From positions 62,001 through 126,000 of the forward strand of contig DF239428.1 of the NCBI GenBank assembly GCA_000507305.1: 64,000 bases of DNA, read 5' to 3'. Source of the stretch: Breviolum minutum Mf 1.05b.01. Lineage: Eukaryota; Sar; Dinophyceae; Suessiales; Symbiodiniaceae. A program made the position numbers and the translations under genes. The stretch's first letter is position 1. Each line of letters opens with the position of its first letter. Positions 1 to 11,325 of the stretch are shown here, in pieces. The notes below the pieces were generated by a model, which saw only the letters and a list, made by a program, of their open reading frames with translations, made no database searches and was not told the DNA's origin.

Positions 1-439
1 CTGGAAGAAAGGCCCACCTTGTAGGAAACTAAATTTTCCTATAAACAGCGCAAGGGTTGATTGATACTAGGGAAGTTCCCATATACATATATATGTATAT
101 ATGATAGGGTATATATTTACCTACGTGTTGTTTGGGTTTGTGATGGAAATTTTGTAGGTAAATATTAGACCAGTCGAATGGATCCTATGGGTATGTCTGT
201 CTTTCCAGAAAAACACAAATCATCAAAACAATGTTTAATGTTTACGTGGCGGTGAGGACATACCCATATCCTATCAGTACAGGAGGAAACATGTACATAT
301 ATATATCTGCCCTGTGATTTCTGGAGATACAAACTGAACTTTTGTATAGAAACATCAGGTATCTCATAGTATCCCATCATGTTTTCAGACTTCTACTCAG
401 CTGGCCGATGTTTTTGTCAATTCCCCCTTTTCCGGGCGC

Positions 440-3043
440 CTGGTCCAGTTCCCTCTGAAAGACCTCGGTAACAAAATGAAGGAAAAAATCCATCAGTTTG
501 TTCGAAAATCCATGCGGAGCTTGTTATTTTCATACAAAAAAGTCTCTAATCATATCTTAACTGAAGAATTGTACCTCCCCCCCCCCCCCGAAATTCAACA
601 TAGATACTAAAAATGGTGGTTTTCTAAATGCACCTCCTTTCAATTATGGGTATTTTGAATATCCATGCTAGTTTTCAGGGATGTAGAATAAAACCTCCGG
701 CCTCAGTTTACAGGAACGAAAAACTCCCTCGAAAGAGTCACACCCTTCTGGAACTTCACCAACTGAAGGCTATGAGACCCAAAAAAACAGGAAACCAACC
801 TATCTTACATGAATCTTGAAGTGACCAAACTTTCACAATTTTGACAAAAAGCATCTCAACTTTTGCGTGAAGCAAAAAAAAATATATATATATATATATA
901 TGGGTATGGCTCTAAAAACCCTCTGGATCGTCCCGCGGTGATCCGGACGTCTGGAACGAGGGGGTTACGTAAAGGGGCATGATCCAGAGGTTTCCAAGGC
1001 CCAAATAAAAGACCCTGTTTTCATGATATGACATCATATGTCTACATGAGTCTGTGGCTTGACCAGAGGTCACATGGAAAGGCGGAGAGATCTATTCCAG
1101 CCAGCCCAGCTATAGTGTTCACACTTCGGATTCAACTTGGCTGTAAGCACTTTTGGTACCGGTGACACGAGTTCCAAAGTTAATGGATTGTGAGACAAGA
1201 GTTCGAAGAAAGGAAAGAAACCAAACAATCACAAGTTTAACACGGAGCTGGTTGTGATCTGGATCGGAGCTAGTGGTGGTCTGGATCGGTCTGGATCCGG
1301 GTCTGGATCGGCCCAGAAGTGGACCCACATGTTTGTGTATGTTGCAGCTTGAATGCAGTGTGACAAGAAAAGGACCGCAAGGTGTGCAGGCAGCAGGTGT
1401 ACAGCTTGGCTGCTTGGCAGGCTGGCCTTACAACTTGCAACAGTGTCAGCTTGGCAGTTTGGGAGCTTGGATGCACAACTGTTGCAGCTTGGCTGCTGGA
1501 CTGCTTAGCAGCGTAGCTTTACAGCTTGGAAGCTTGACAGCTTGGCAGCGTGGCTTTACAACAGTTTGTTGCTTGGCTGCTTGGCAGGATGAATAACTGC
1601 AGAGCAGGAAACCCAAAAACATGCAACCATCACTGGACCAGACATAAGCTCACCAATAAATCATATCATTCCAAAGGTCTGGATCAATGGTCTGGATCAA
1701 ATCCTTTCGAAAGGTCTGGATCGGAGGTCTGGATCGTGTGTGGGACCGGGGCTTGCTCCAGACCTTACATTTTGAGCCGCAGCCATATATATATATACAT
1801 ATATACATATAAATATGAGGGTTGTTCTTGATTCTTTCATGTGGAAACGCCACCTTCGCCAGAAAAAAAATATATTCGCCAGACTTGAGCGACCCCCGGG
1901 GTTATCTTTAGCGGTACATGTTGGCCAAGAGTGGTAAGAAGGGCATGGATATTTGCTCCAGGCGCCTGATCCCTTGTCACAATTCATTCTGTGGCAGCGG
2001 CACTTAAGCATTTACGTTCTGCTTTAAGATGTTGCTCCTTGCTCTCCTTCATCGGCCAGTTCTGACACAACAAGTCCACAGTTTAGGCCACCTAGCTTTC
2101 AAGGGAAGGCCATCTTTCGCCAAACTTTAGCTAAACTTTCGCGAAAAATCACCCAATAATGTTTGCAAAATGAAACATACACACTAAACAATAAATACAC
2201 ATACTGTATTTACAATACAAATTAGACGTGTCTACATGATCTTCGCCAAAACTTTAGCCATATGTTTTTCGCAATTTCAGAAAAAAAACTTCAGCCGAGA
2301 CTGTTCATTACATACCCAAAGGCTTACGCAAAGGAAACTCCTTTCATGGACCTTTTGCTCAACTCTCATATATCAATCACTGTAAAAAATTGCTGTTTCG
2401 CAGAACTCGTTAACTTTATTTATCTTACCCTCCTCCTCCTCCCCCCCCCCCCCAAAAAAAAAAAGTGCACGCATTTAATAAAAGCACATGCGTTTTACGC
2501 ACCGAAGTACAACTGGATTGGTCATCTGCACATTGATCGTCTTGACAGCGCGCAACGTACCGTCCTGGAGATTTTCGGACTTGGCACCCAATGTACGCCA
2601 CATGGAGCTACAATATATACTTTCCATGGAAATTGTTTTTGTGAATCCCTACACAACCTCGTTCCTGTAATCCCATACAAACCCTAAACAACCACCAGGG
2701 GTTTTTAATTCATTGCTCGACATGGATCTACAGGGATGTTTTGCGGGAGGAAGGGTAGACTGCTGAGACAATTCAGTCCATGAGTTGTTAAGGAGTTCGC
2801 ACTAGGGGGGGGTTGTAGTTATCAGTCAAATTTCTCAGTTTTCATCATGGCAACTGGTGAACATGTAGATGATCATTGACTGTCTCAGAGTAGGTCCTCA
2901 CATTTTTTTAATTGATTCCACAACTCCATAACTGATTAAACATGAGCAACCGTTTGCATGTCGAGGCGGTCCTTCTTGTGCTTTCCTTTAAAGACGGTTC
3001 CAAAGCCACCCTTGCCAAGTTCTTCCTCAAATAGGTAGTCGCC
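440..3043 (-). CDS. protein kinase K1, N-lobe exons (gene continues left of the window)
   Basis: Three exons give the start of a eukaryotic protein kinase domain. Exon 2972-3043 (24 codons) carries the glycine loop (EELGKGGFGTVFKGKHKK). Exon 2514-2564 (17 codons) carries strand beta-3 with the ATP-binding lysine (DGTLRAVKTINV). Exon 440-463 is a micro-exon of 8 codons, VFQRELDQ, whose glutamate is the expected helix-C residue. All three are in phase 0. The first intron starts with GA (GACCGC) and ends AG before GAC. The micro-exon is followed by a GC donor. Catalytic-loop exons (HRD, DFG) are not seen between 1 and 440 and must lie outside. The loop resembles CAMK/CDPK-like kinases, but the subfamily cannot be fixed from the N-lobe. 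K2 has exons of matching size at the same places. The kinase call is firm; the exact splice sites are less so. Confidence 0.75.
1238..1330. repeat. GGTCTGGATC degenerate tandem repeat
   Basis: Degenerate copies of GGTCTGGATC(GG). A second cluster of the same unit lies at 1676-1742, so the unit brackets the GCTTGGCAG array between them. Confidence 0.75.
1397..1595. repeat. GCTTGGCAG/GCTTGGCTG minisatellite
   Basis: About 200 bases built from degenerate GCTTGG(C/A)(A/T)GC units joined by short spacers such as TTTACAACA. It gives open frames on the plus strand that are low-complexity and should not be called a gene. Confidence 0.75.
1676..1742. repeat. GGTCTGGATC degenerate tandem repeat, second cluster
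   Basis: Five copies of GGTCTGGATC with 2-10 base spacers, the same unit as at 1238-1330. Confidence 0.75.
2238..2378. repeat. dispersed repeat J, copy 1
   Basis: About 140 bases, from the TTCGCCAAAACTTTAGCC start through the ATGGACCTTTTGCTCAACTC end, recur nearly identically at 10,613-10,745. Flanks differ. The start shares CTTTCGC/CTTTAGC words with the array at 15.2-16.0 kb. Confidence 0.8.
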
Positions 3044-3452
3044 CTCAGTGCTACGTAGACTTGAATGAAGCATACAATGGCACTTCAAGCGGCACTGCCA
3101 TCTGATGCTACCAAATGTTAATTAGATAGTACGTAAAAGGCCCACCCCCACCCACAAGAAGTGGAAAGAGATGGGACCAATACCAATCTTCACTTTTCCA
3201 GTATTGCTCAGGCATTGCTCAGGTAAAAATCCAATAAATCTCCAAGTAGCAAGAAGTGCATTCAGAGTAAATCAACCCCTCACACCGCCATCATCTGACA
3301 GAGGAATTTTCCCCCAAAAAAACATCTCGTGAATTACGACCTACCTGGAAAACATAGTACAATGTACCTTTTTTTTCTTAGGAATAGCTGGAAAACCCGC
3401 TGGTTTTTAGGGGTCCAACCGTTTGCCCAGGAAAGATGGTCCAAATTTTCAC

Positions 3453-3513
3453 CTTACGGCAGGGTTCAAAGATGTCACCCTCCATGGTAAAAACGGAGGC
3501 GCGCTCTCTTTGC
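3453..3513 (-). CDS. candidate exon upstream of the K1 kinase domain
   Basis: A 61-base minus-strand exon with a CAG acceptor and an AAG/GTGAAAA donor reads QRERASVFTMEGDIFEPCRK. It lies 410 bases upstream of the K1 glycine-loop exon, so it may encode the linker just before the kinase domain. No family is recognised. The assignment to K1 rests on strand and position only. Confidence 0.4.
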
Positions 3514-3588
3514 CTGGCGCTCTCCGTGCCCCCCAGCATTTAAGGTGGAATCCGAACCCAGGGAAAAGGAACCCTGAAAAAACTATAG

Positions 3589-3715
3589 GTTTTTGGTGGT
3601 TGAACAACTATAGGTGGTGTTGCTTTTCCCAACCCATCTGAAAATTTCGTCAGAGTCAAAAAATTGGATCATTTCAAGTAGGGATGAAAATAAAAAACAT
3701 TTGAAACCACCTTAG
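3589..3715 (-). mobile_element. introner-like element family A, diverged copy
   Basis: Ends GTTTTTGGTGGTTG and TTGAAACCACCTTAG are inverted repeats. The interior has the family words TTGGATCATTTC and AAGTAGGGATGAAAATAAAA. It is longer than other copies because of an internal GGTTGAACAACTATAGGTGG duplication. Confidence 0.7.
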
Positions 3716-4845
3716 TTAAGGGAATAGGAAACTTTCAGAGTACCGTGCCTTAGGTCGATGCCCTCATTTTCAAGGGCTTGTGCAGACTCACGTCGTCCCT
3801 TAGGTTTGCCGTTGAGATGGATCGAAAAAAACCTCCCCCAGCATAACCTGTGTACACTTAATGGTTTTTTATGGGGATGTGTATATGGGTAAGAGGACTT
3901 CCTAGAACGAATGTTTATGTATTTTTTCACGCAGTTATATAACTGAAGAATACCAGCACCTTCAAAGGTGTACCAAATGGTTCCGTTACATTCCGTTACA
4001 GGGTGTCAATTCACCATCCGTTAGGGTTTACTTGGCACCCCTTTGAAGGTCCAGGTACTGAAGATCTTTTGTTAAGATCCTTTGTGCGACAATTTTGTCA
4101 CGACCGGGATTCCAACCAAAATCCCCCCACATTTTTTTGTGCCAGGGACAGAGATGCGGATACCTTCAGGGTTGACGGAACTGGCCAGAGATCCCCTGGC
4201 GAAAATGCACACATCTAACAGGAGACAGGCTGATTGGTCGAGGTTGTTCAATGTTGTTCATATGTTACACTGAAAAAACATCACCAAATCAAAGTCAAGC
4301 GGTAACATGATGGTGGGTTTTAAGGAAACCATTGATGTTCCTGCATTTGGCGCTTGGTGACCTACAACGAGACGAACAAGTCGTGTTGGAAGGAAAAAAC
4401 AATTGCTCACTTCGATGGCATGGCTTGGCACTGCAGCAGATTTATCGATCAAATGGATAGCAGATAAATGATAACGCAAAGGTTTAATTAAATTCAGATT
4501 ATGTATTGCTTGCAGCCTTGTGAAAGCATGGATCGTTTTCTGAGTGATCCTTTGATCCATAATTGTTTCAAATATCTAAGAGCATTTGTTAAGACCCCCC
4601 AAAAGTAAACACCTGGCGCTATATTGGATTGAAAAAAGATCCACCAAACCAAACCCCCAAACATCCGCAAACCCTATGCGCGAGCTGTTCGGGACCGTGT
4701 GCCTATTGGTGGGCACTCTGTTTCGGAGAAGGCTTGTGCTTCTAGTCCCACTTGGATCATTAGCCTGCAAAGGAATCTCAAATTTCAAAAAAACGGCCCA
4801 GCGCTGCCGTTTAAAAAAAAAGTGTAGATATAGCATAACAGGGGT

Positions 4846-4955
4846 CATTATTATACTAACTTTACCCAATCTTTTTTACAGGAAATCCCTCCAAGATTAC
4901 CATAGATTTTTGTATTGTTTGATTCCCCCAAATTGGGTAATTTAATGACCCCTGC
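4846..4955. mobile_element. TIR element family E
   Basis: About 110 bases with inverted ends CAGGGGTCATTATTATAC and GGGTAATTTAATGACCCCTG. The interior word GGAAATCCCTCCAAGATTACCAT is shared with the copy at 31,347. Confidence 0.8.
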
Positions 4956-5736
4956 TTAAAGAACGCTTGGTTCCCATCAAAAACGCTTGGTTCCCGTGCA
5001 AAAAAAAGAGCCTCCAAAGACCATCTGCTTGTTTGATCGTGAAATTTTATGGAACATGTGTGGTAACGACTCACCATGATTTGGAAGATTCTGGGGCTAA
5101 TTGGTAGGGAAATAGATCACCCCCGGCTCCTTAGCTCCCCCAATATCACAGCCTAGTGATTTGCAAGCTTTAAAATGAAGCTTTTGCTTTTTGATGCAAT
5201 TTTGTTTGGCAACTGTACTTTCCCTTGACTACTTTTCACGTCTCATTTTTTTTCAACAGCCAAAAAAAAACCCAAAGTGTGGCCAAATGAACATCCAAAA
5301 GGCATTTCTTGGGTTGCCACGGCCTATCGTTGCTGGATTTGAGAAAACATGGACCAATGGTTCTTCATCTGCTACATCCTAAAAACTTCCATGGAAAATT
5401 TCCACTAGGATTGTCAACTTACTAACAGAAATCATTAGGGCATTCGTTAAAAATCCACCAAAAAAAAGTTGAAACTGAAAAATAACGTTACTAACATTCG
5501 AGTCTTATTGAGGAAGTTCAACATCTTTCAACCTGACAAAAATCCAAGAAGCGAAAGTAAGAAATCATTGAAATATCATTGAAAACACCATCTGCGTCTG
5601 CTCACTTTGCCAATGGACCCTGAAATAAAGATTTGAAGTTTATTTTCTCGACTAAATATGTAATCCCAAAAAGTTTAAAGTTTAGCCGTTGGCCAAGTAC
5701 GTCTGGTAACCGCAATGTACCAGACCCAATATTTAC

Positions 5737-5839
5737 TCGTCGTATGCTTCCAAAGCCAGGAATACCCCAGGACACTCCATGAACATGTTCACTCCTCAGC
5801 ATTCTCCACAGTGGGCCGCGGTGCAGGTGACAGCGGGAC
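5737..5839 (-). CDS. candidate exon, unknown product
   Basis: A 103-base minus-strand exon with a TTAG acceptor after a pyrimidine-rich stretch and a CGA/GTAAAT donor. It reads with few rare residues, ending GVSWGIPGFGSIRR. It may be an N-terminal exon of K1. A second frame of the same bases contains a TAAHC string, which I do not take as a protease (see rejected items). Product unknown. Confidence 0.33.
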
Positions 5840-6479
5840 CTAACATTGAAAGGGTCAAGGTTACATAGAAGCAAGATGAAACAAATTCAAGCACTTCTCC
5901 CAAGTCTCTGGATAGTTTTGAGGTACTTGATGCCTTGATGCATTTTATATCAAATTTGTTTTGCTCCATTTATGTTCCGAATTTCTTTGAAGCTAATTGA
6001 TTCACTTTAGACTTTGGGCAATCTTGAATATTAAGAAGACTTTTGAAATTCAAGTTCATGCGCAACGAATTGTTTGTATCATCCTAGGTCAGCTTGCAGG
6101 GTACGTTCAACCATGCCCGTGCACGCATGTTTGAGAACACACATTCACTGCATTGTCGAAAAAAAAAGTCATGTCAAAAGGTTACTTGATATATATGAGT
6201 GACTCCTTTCTACTCTGTTCATCCACTAATTTTGTCGGATACTCATATAAGTATATAAGATGCGAGGGAACATCCAACAACTCAAGGTGTTCAAGTGTTG
6301 ACTTTCAAGAGTCCAATCCATTGACGGGTGTTTTCCATACAAATAACATGGACAACGCCTCGGGTTGATCTGGGAGGCCTTCTGGCATCCTGTCCAGTTT
6401 CCGAAAATTCGCAGCAAATATCACGAGCAAAAATTCAAAAACAGCAGGAAAAATGGTGAAATGTTGATTGATCATTAGC

Positions 6480-6562
6480 CCAGTCCTGATCTTCTCCTCC
6501 AATTCTGTCTCCTGGATCTCTTCAACGGGGCCCAACGCTGCTTTAGCGCCATGTGTTGATAC
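6480..6562 (-). CDS. candidate exon, acidic helical segment
   Basis: The minus strand reads STHGAKAALGPVEEIQETEL and onward to EEKIRTG, a charged, probably helical segment. It has a CTGCAG acceptor and a possible GC donor (GG/GCTAAT). Its position fits an N-terminal exon of K1. A neighbouring open stretch to about 6305 in the same frame could extend it. Confidence 0.35.
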
Positions 6563-6817
6563 CTGCAGGCCAGTAGCCGAGGCAGTCTACCAGTTTTCTT
6601 CTTGTGTCCTTGGTTTGTTTTGGACACATGACATTGGCAAATACGACCTGTTCTTGCTTCAAAGCATGAAGAAAGGACAATCAAATTCCAATCCAGTGAT
6701 ATCTCATGCTCAAGCGACCATCAATTTGTTCATTTTATTCATGCTTTTACTCAGAAAATTTAAAGAAACCTTTCAGAAACTGTCATTTTACTACAAAACT
6801 ATAGAAATCTAAATCTG

Positions 6818-6920
6818 GTTGGTGGTTGAACCAACCCAGTTGAAAAATATGCTCGTCAAATTGGATCATTTCCCCAGAGATCCGAGGTGATCCAATATAA
6901 AAATATTTGAGTTGCCACCT
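6818..6920 (-). mobile_element. introner-like element family A
   Basis: Starts GTTGGTGGTTGAACCAACCC, contains GTCAAATTGGATCATTTCCCC and ends in a decayed ATTTGAGTTGCCACCT. About 100 bases. It lies in the presumed K1 upstream region, next to F- and D-type elements. Confidence 0.75.
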
Positions 6921-6987
6921 ATATTACGTATGGTATATTTTACCTAACATGAATAGTTGATTTTTCTGGTAAATAGTAGGTAAACCA

Positions 6988-7113
6988 TGGGTCTTTCCAA
7001 AAAAATGCTGGTAGCCCCATTTCACACCCCTTTTAATGATCATTCTTTAGTAGGTTCCGACCCATGGTTGATGGGGGAAACCCACCCATTTTAGGAAACC
7101 CATGGGATTTTTT
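6988..7113. mobile_element. TIR element family D
   Basis: Ends GGGTCTTTCC and GGAAACCCATGGG. Interior resembles the better copies at 41,117 and 51,574 (TGGTACCCC, AAAATGATCATT). Moderately decayed. Confidence 0.6.
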
Positions 7114-7296
7114 TCATGGCATCAAATATATTCCTGCCCAAAAGCTTTGGCTCCCATAACTCCCAGCTTGGCACATCGTGAAGCTCATGCGCTTCGTTGG
7201 TTTGAACATCACATAAGGATCCCAAGGAGGCCTGGTGTTTTTTGTTTCCAAGGATGCCGGGGGGCAACAAACAGGGGGGTGGGGTCATGGCATACA

Positions 7297-7404
7297 CTCC
7301 CGAAAACTAACGGCTGTCCCCTGAACATGGATGGTTGGTTCAGATGTATTTTCCTATTGAAATAGTCCCTTTAAAAAGTGGACATGGATAGTTTTACAGC
7401 GGTG
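7297..7404. mobile_element. TIR element family C, decayed copy
   Basis: Left end ACTCCCGAAAACTAACGG followed by TGTCCCCTGAACATGGATGG, the family's interior. The right TIR is decayed. Confidence 0.55.
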
Positions 7405-7467
7405 TTTTGTCAATATCCCTGTTTGGATCCTGGATCCTCACCGAACCTCGGATGATGAGGATGATTG

Positions 7468-7620
7468 GGGTGTTTTGTTTTTCACCGAAAATAGTGGATG
7501 TTTCCGAAAAGAGTGGCTTTTTCCGCCACCAAAAAAAAACAACTTTTCACTAGGGTTTTCCATTAATTATAAACCATCCATTTTGTGGTACTGTACCTAT
7601 TTTTGGATTTCCACCTATAT
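7468..7620. mobile_element. TIR element family D, rearranged copy
   Basis: The right part (about 7548-7612) is the reverse complement of the left half of the 51,574 copy (GGAAATCCAAAAATAGG, AAATGGATGGTTTATAAT). The left end GGATGTTTCCGAAAAGAGTGG is the other TIR. Confidence 0.6.
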
Positions 7621-7636
7621 GATATTGTACCAACTG

Positions 7637-7692
7637 GAAAGTAGATCAAAAAAGCAACCTCTTGAGAGTGGCTAGCTAGCGATCTACTTTCA
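7637..7692. repeat. inverted repeat (hairpin)
   Basis: GGAAAGTAGATC and GATCTACTTTC face each other across 33 bases that include GCTAGCTAGC. No second copy of the unit is seen in the window. Confidence 0.5.
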
Positions 7693-8909
7693 CCACGGTG
7701 CAGTTGAAAGATGCCCACTATTTTCTTCAGGGAAATCCCTCAAACTCATTTAATGACTCCTGTTAAAAGTGTCAAAAACACTGGAAAAGAATGAGTTCAG
7801 AAAAAAAAATATCAACAGACTCATTGATAGTGAGGAGCATGAAAGCACACGCACAAAATTAAACAGCAATAAATAGGAACCATGAAAAAGATCTGCAGAT
7901 TTTGATATTGATTCAGTATGTTTTGCTTAGCGTTCTGGTGACACCAGCCATTCAAAAACATACTGAAGGTGATGTGAGTCATGTGTCGCATGGAACGATG
8001 CAGCACTGCTGTGTGATGTGTAACCCATTCTTGTCAACAATTTCCAAATGTGTACGTGCACAAATTCATGGGAAAGGTACCCCAATTGTGTATATATATA
8101 TAGATGTACATCAATTTCCCACCAAAATTTCAAATTTGGCTGTATCAACGGTTTCCATCTTGTCAATTGATTTCCATGGTACGGGTAATTACAAAATGGA
8201 TCAACATGGTACCGACACAACGCAACATGCAACTGCAAGAGCTGCTCCGTCCAAGAAACTCCCATACTGATCCGGTTGGCAAAGCGCCAGGTTCAGCGAT
8301 GTCTGTTATGCAAAATGAAAGAATCAAATCATGTATGTTGAATGTCTTTCCAACTTGCAGGTATTTCCAATGCGTATTTAGCCATGATGACAAAATACGA
8401 TGCATTGGGAGAAGCCAAACCCCCATCCTTTGAGTTATCTATTGGACGAAGCTTTTGAGCCTGAAAAATGCCGAAAAAAATGTGCCTAACAACTTGAAAA
8501 CCATGAAAGCTCATGGTTTAGCTCGTCCAAAATGCAAACACAAATTGCTGGCAGGAAGGGGTGTTTTTTTACACGTTTTTTTTCCGCAGCAAAATGCAAG
8601 TTCTCAGCTTATGTCCATTAACAACAAGCTGACGTTGTTGAAGGAAACTTCAGAGGAATCCTTCTGAGCAAGTCTTGGTGTTTCGGGAGTTCTCCGGAAC
8701 AAGAAATGATACTGGAGTCAGGAACCAGGAGCAGGGATCTCTTGACTAATTCGGATGTAAAGGTCTATGTAATCTCAGCTCAAGAACTGTGCGTAAAAAA
8801 ACAAAAACACTTCCTGTCAAAGGCACAACTCGTGTTGGATCGAACTCTCCAAAAATGTCATCGATGCAAGGTATTTAACTTGAGAAATAATTTCATCAAT
8901 TTTTCTTAC

Positions 8910-9077
8910 TTTTGCAAAGCATGGGGCCATGCCATCTGACACAAGAAATCCTGCCATACGGTGCTGCCTGTCCTTCAACAGCTCTAGCAAAAGTGGTGGC
9001 GTGCCGTCAGCACCCAACCGCCCCCCCAATTTCTCCCTTTCCGAGCGCTGTTGGAAGGCTTGGTGTTTTTCGCCCAC
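8910..9077 (-). CDS. candidate exon, unknown product
   Basis: A 56-codon minus-strand exon bounded by an acceptor CTTGAG and a strong donor AAA/GTAAGAA. It reads from GEKHQAFQQRSEREKLGG to DGMAPCFAK and is GC-richer than its flanks. The residue composition is that of a real protein. No family is recognised. It is the most upstream exon I would link to K1. Plus-strand frames at 8700-8870 (SKAQLVLDRTLQKCHRCK before a GTATTT donor) are a competing reading of the neighbouring bases. Confidence 0.48.
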
Positions 9078-9129
9078 CTCAAGGCTCAAAACAATCCGCA
9101 AAACGCAAAGATCTAACTCGTTGAGTTAG

Positions 9130-11320
9130 ATGCCCTGGCATTGGACCGAAGGATGGCTTGATGTTGGCGAACGGAAAAACTCAAATGTCTTGAGCTTCAT
9201 CTTTAGCTCATGTGATGCATGTATATAATTATATGTATATACATACATGCATATTATATATGTATAGACTATATATATATATTATATAATATTATATATA
9301 CGTGTTTTTGTTCATCTTTACCGCTTGAGAAAAACAGAAGGCATGGAAGATGTTTTTTCCATTTTTTTTACCATCGAGTGAACCCTGGGGGAAACTCCGC
9401 CACAGGGCATCTCAGGGCTGTGGATATTTGTTAGTCTTTCGGGATTTCAACATCTCCTACTTCGAAGATGATGCAAGTTTCAATCGTTCATGGGATGAAG
9501 TGGGACCTTCTTTTGTTTTTTATATGCTTTCAGAATACAATTTAAAAGGTGCTAATTCAAGAAGCGAAAGAACTCTCAAGTTACGTACTGTAGATATAAA
9601 TATATATGTGTGTGATAAACATGCAATGTATACATATATGAAATATATATTATGCCCTATGCGTAATGTAATCTAATGTACGCATATTTCAACCATGTCG
9701 TTCTGCTTTCCCTTTAATCATGTTAAACATTGGACTCTGAAGTCATAGAAAAATCCAATGCCAATGCTCCTTGCAGCTAATTTGTTTCGGCTGGCAGATA
9801 TGGATTGCCAACCTACTTCCATCTTTGATGGGAGAGATGTCTGGAGTCAAACAATGACTTTTGTCCATTGATTTGGAAATTATTCGACTTCAGCACAAAA
9901 TGCTGAAGTCCTAAAATCCTTCAAATCGGCATGCCGGGAATCACCTATCGACCTATGCTGCTGCCAAAAGCACCAGCTGCCACCTTGAGGACGAAATTCA
10001 AACAACATAATTCTTGTCAAAGCGCATCTTCTGTTTTAGGACACAAGATTTGAACGGATCAAATCTAATCGATCGATTAGAATAGATACAAGACAAGAAG
10101 ATGGTTGAATCAATTTTGTTCTCAGAACATGCAGCTTGATTTGTAGCTAAGACACCTCAGCCGAGGCAACCGCAGCATCCGTCTCCTGAGCCACCTTCAC
10201 CACTGATCCATTTGTTGGTTGCAAGGACCTGTCAACGGGCGGAACCGGCGCATTAAGCATGGTACTCCTCGGAAGGAAATGAGGTAACATTCATTTTATC
10301 AGCATTACGACATCTCAAAATTCAGGAAAAACAAAAACAAAAAATATTTACTGCACCTTTTTCTACAAGAAGTTTCCTCTTTACTTGCTCTTGGCATTTC
10401 TATACCGAATACAAAATGCCATATCACGCTTATATGATCTTATATGGTGGTGTTCAAACGAGTTCACGTTCTCCTCTGCAGCGTATAATCTATTATATAA
10501 GTTATATATATATATAGATATTAAGAATGATTTACATTAAGGATTACATATATATATGTGGTATTATATCAAATATACATACAAATATATACATGCATGT
10601 ACACATACTCTTTTGCCAAAACTTTAACGATATCTTTTTTCGCCACTTCAGAAAAAAACTTTAGCCGAGACTATTCATTACATACTCAAAGTCCTACGCA
10701 AAGGAAACCCCTCTAATGGACCTTGTGCTCAACTCTCATATATTCATAGCATACATTTGTTCAATTCGCCCCTTTCACAATGGTACATTTTTGGTTGTGG
10801 CCATGGTGCAGGCAACAAAACGAATCCTCACCAAACATACATCAACTCTTCCCCATCATGAATATTATGTCAATTGGCTGACTAGCATGTATACAGTGTA
10901 TACATAAAATTTTGTTCAACTACAGATTTATATATATATATACATGTATATGCAATATGTACGTGTGTAAATTGTATGTTATATGTTATTGCATATTATT
11001 ATAATATCACATATCGCACAACTTATTACATCAAATAATGTTATCAATATAGTACATCAATTGCCAAGCATGTCGTAGTGATGCATCGAACTTGAGTTAC
11101 TGGTGAGTATAGATATTCATGACACATGACACATACTCGTCGATGGTTCAGAATTCCTACGAGAAAACAACCGTTTAGTATAGTATAGATGCTTTTGAAA
11201 CCTTCTAAGTAGTGGTATATAAACTACCTTTTCCTCAACTGGTGAGTTGATCCCGGTTTTGCTGAAGCAGCCGTCTCAGTAGGATTTCCGTGGTTTTGGG
11301 AGGGAGTTGTTCGTTGTTCC
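9130..11320. other. no supported gene; AT-rich spacer between K1 and K2
   Basis: Contains TA microsatellites (9219-9305, 10,500-10,610, 10,925-11,010) and repeat J copy 2. A weak coding-like plus frame at 9360-9560 (YFEDDASFNRSWDEVGPSF) has no clear splice sites. The K1 promoter region or K2 3' end should lie here, but no poly(A) signal or start site can be assigned. Confidence 0.5.
10613..10745. repeat. dispersed repeat J, copy 2
   Basis: Second copy of the 140-base repeat at 2238, in the same orientation, with scattered substitutions and small indels. It shows no terminal inverted repeat, unlike the introner-like families. Confidence 0.8.
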
Positions 11321-11325
11321 CCCAC

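Noticed and set aside
5808..5822. TAAHC string on the minus strand, like the histidine motif of trypsin proteases
   Set aside because: It is followed within three codons by a stop, has no preceding IVGG-type start and no GDSGG exon nearby. Another frame of the same bases is the better exon.
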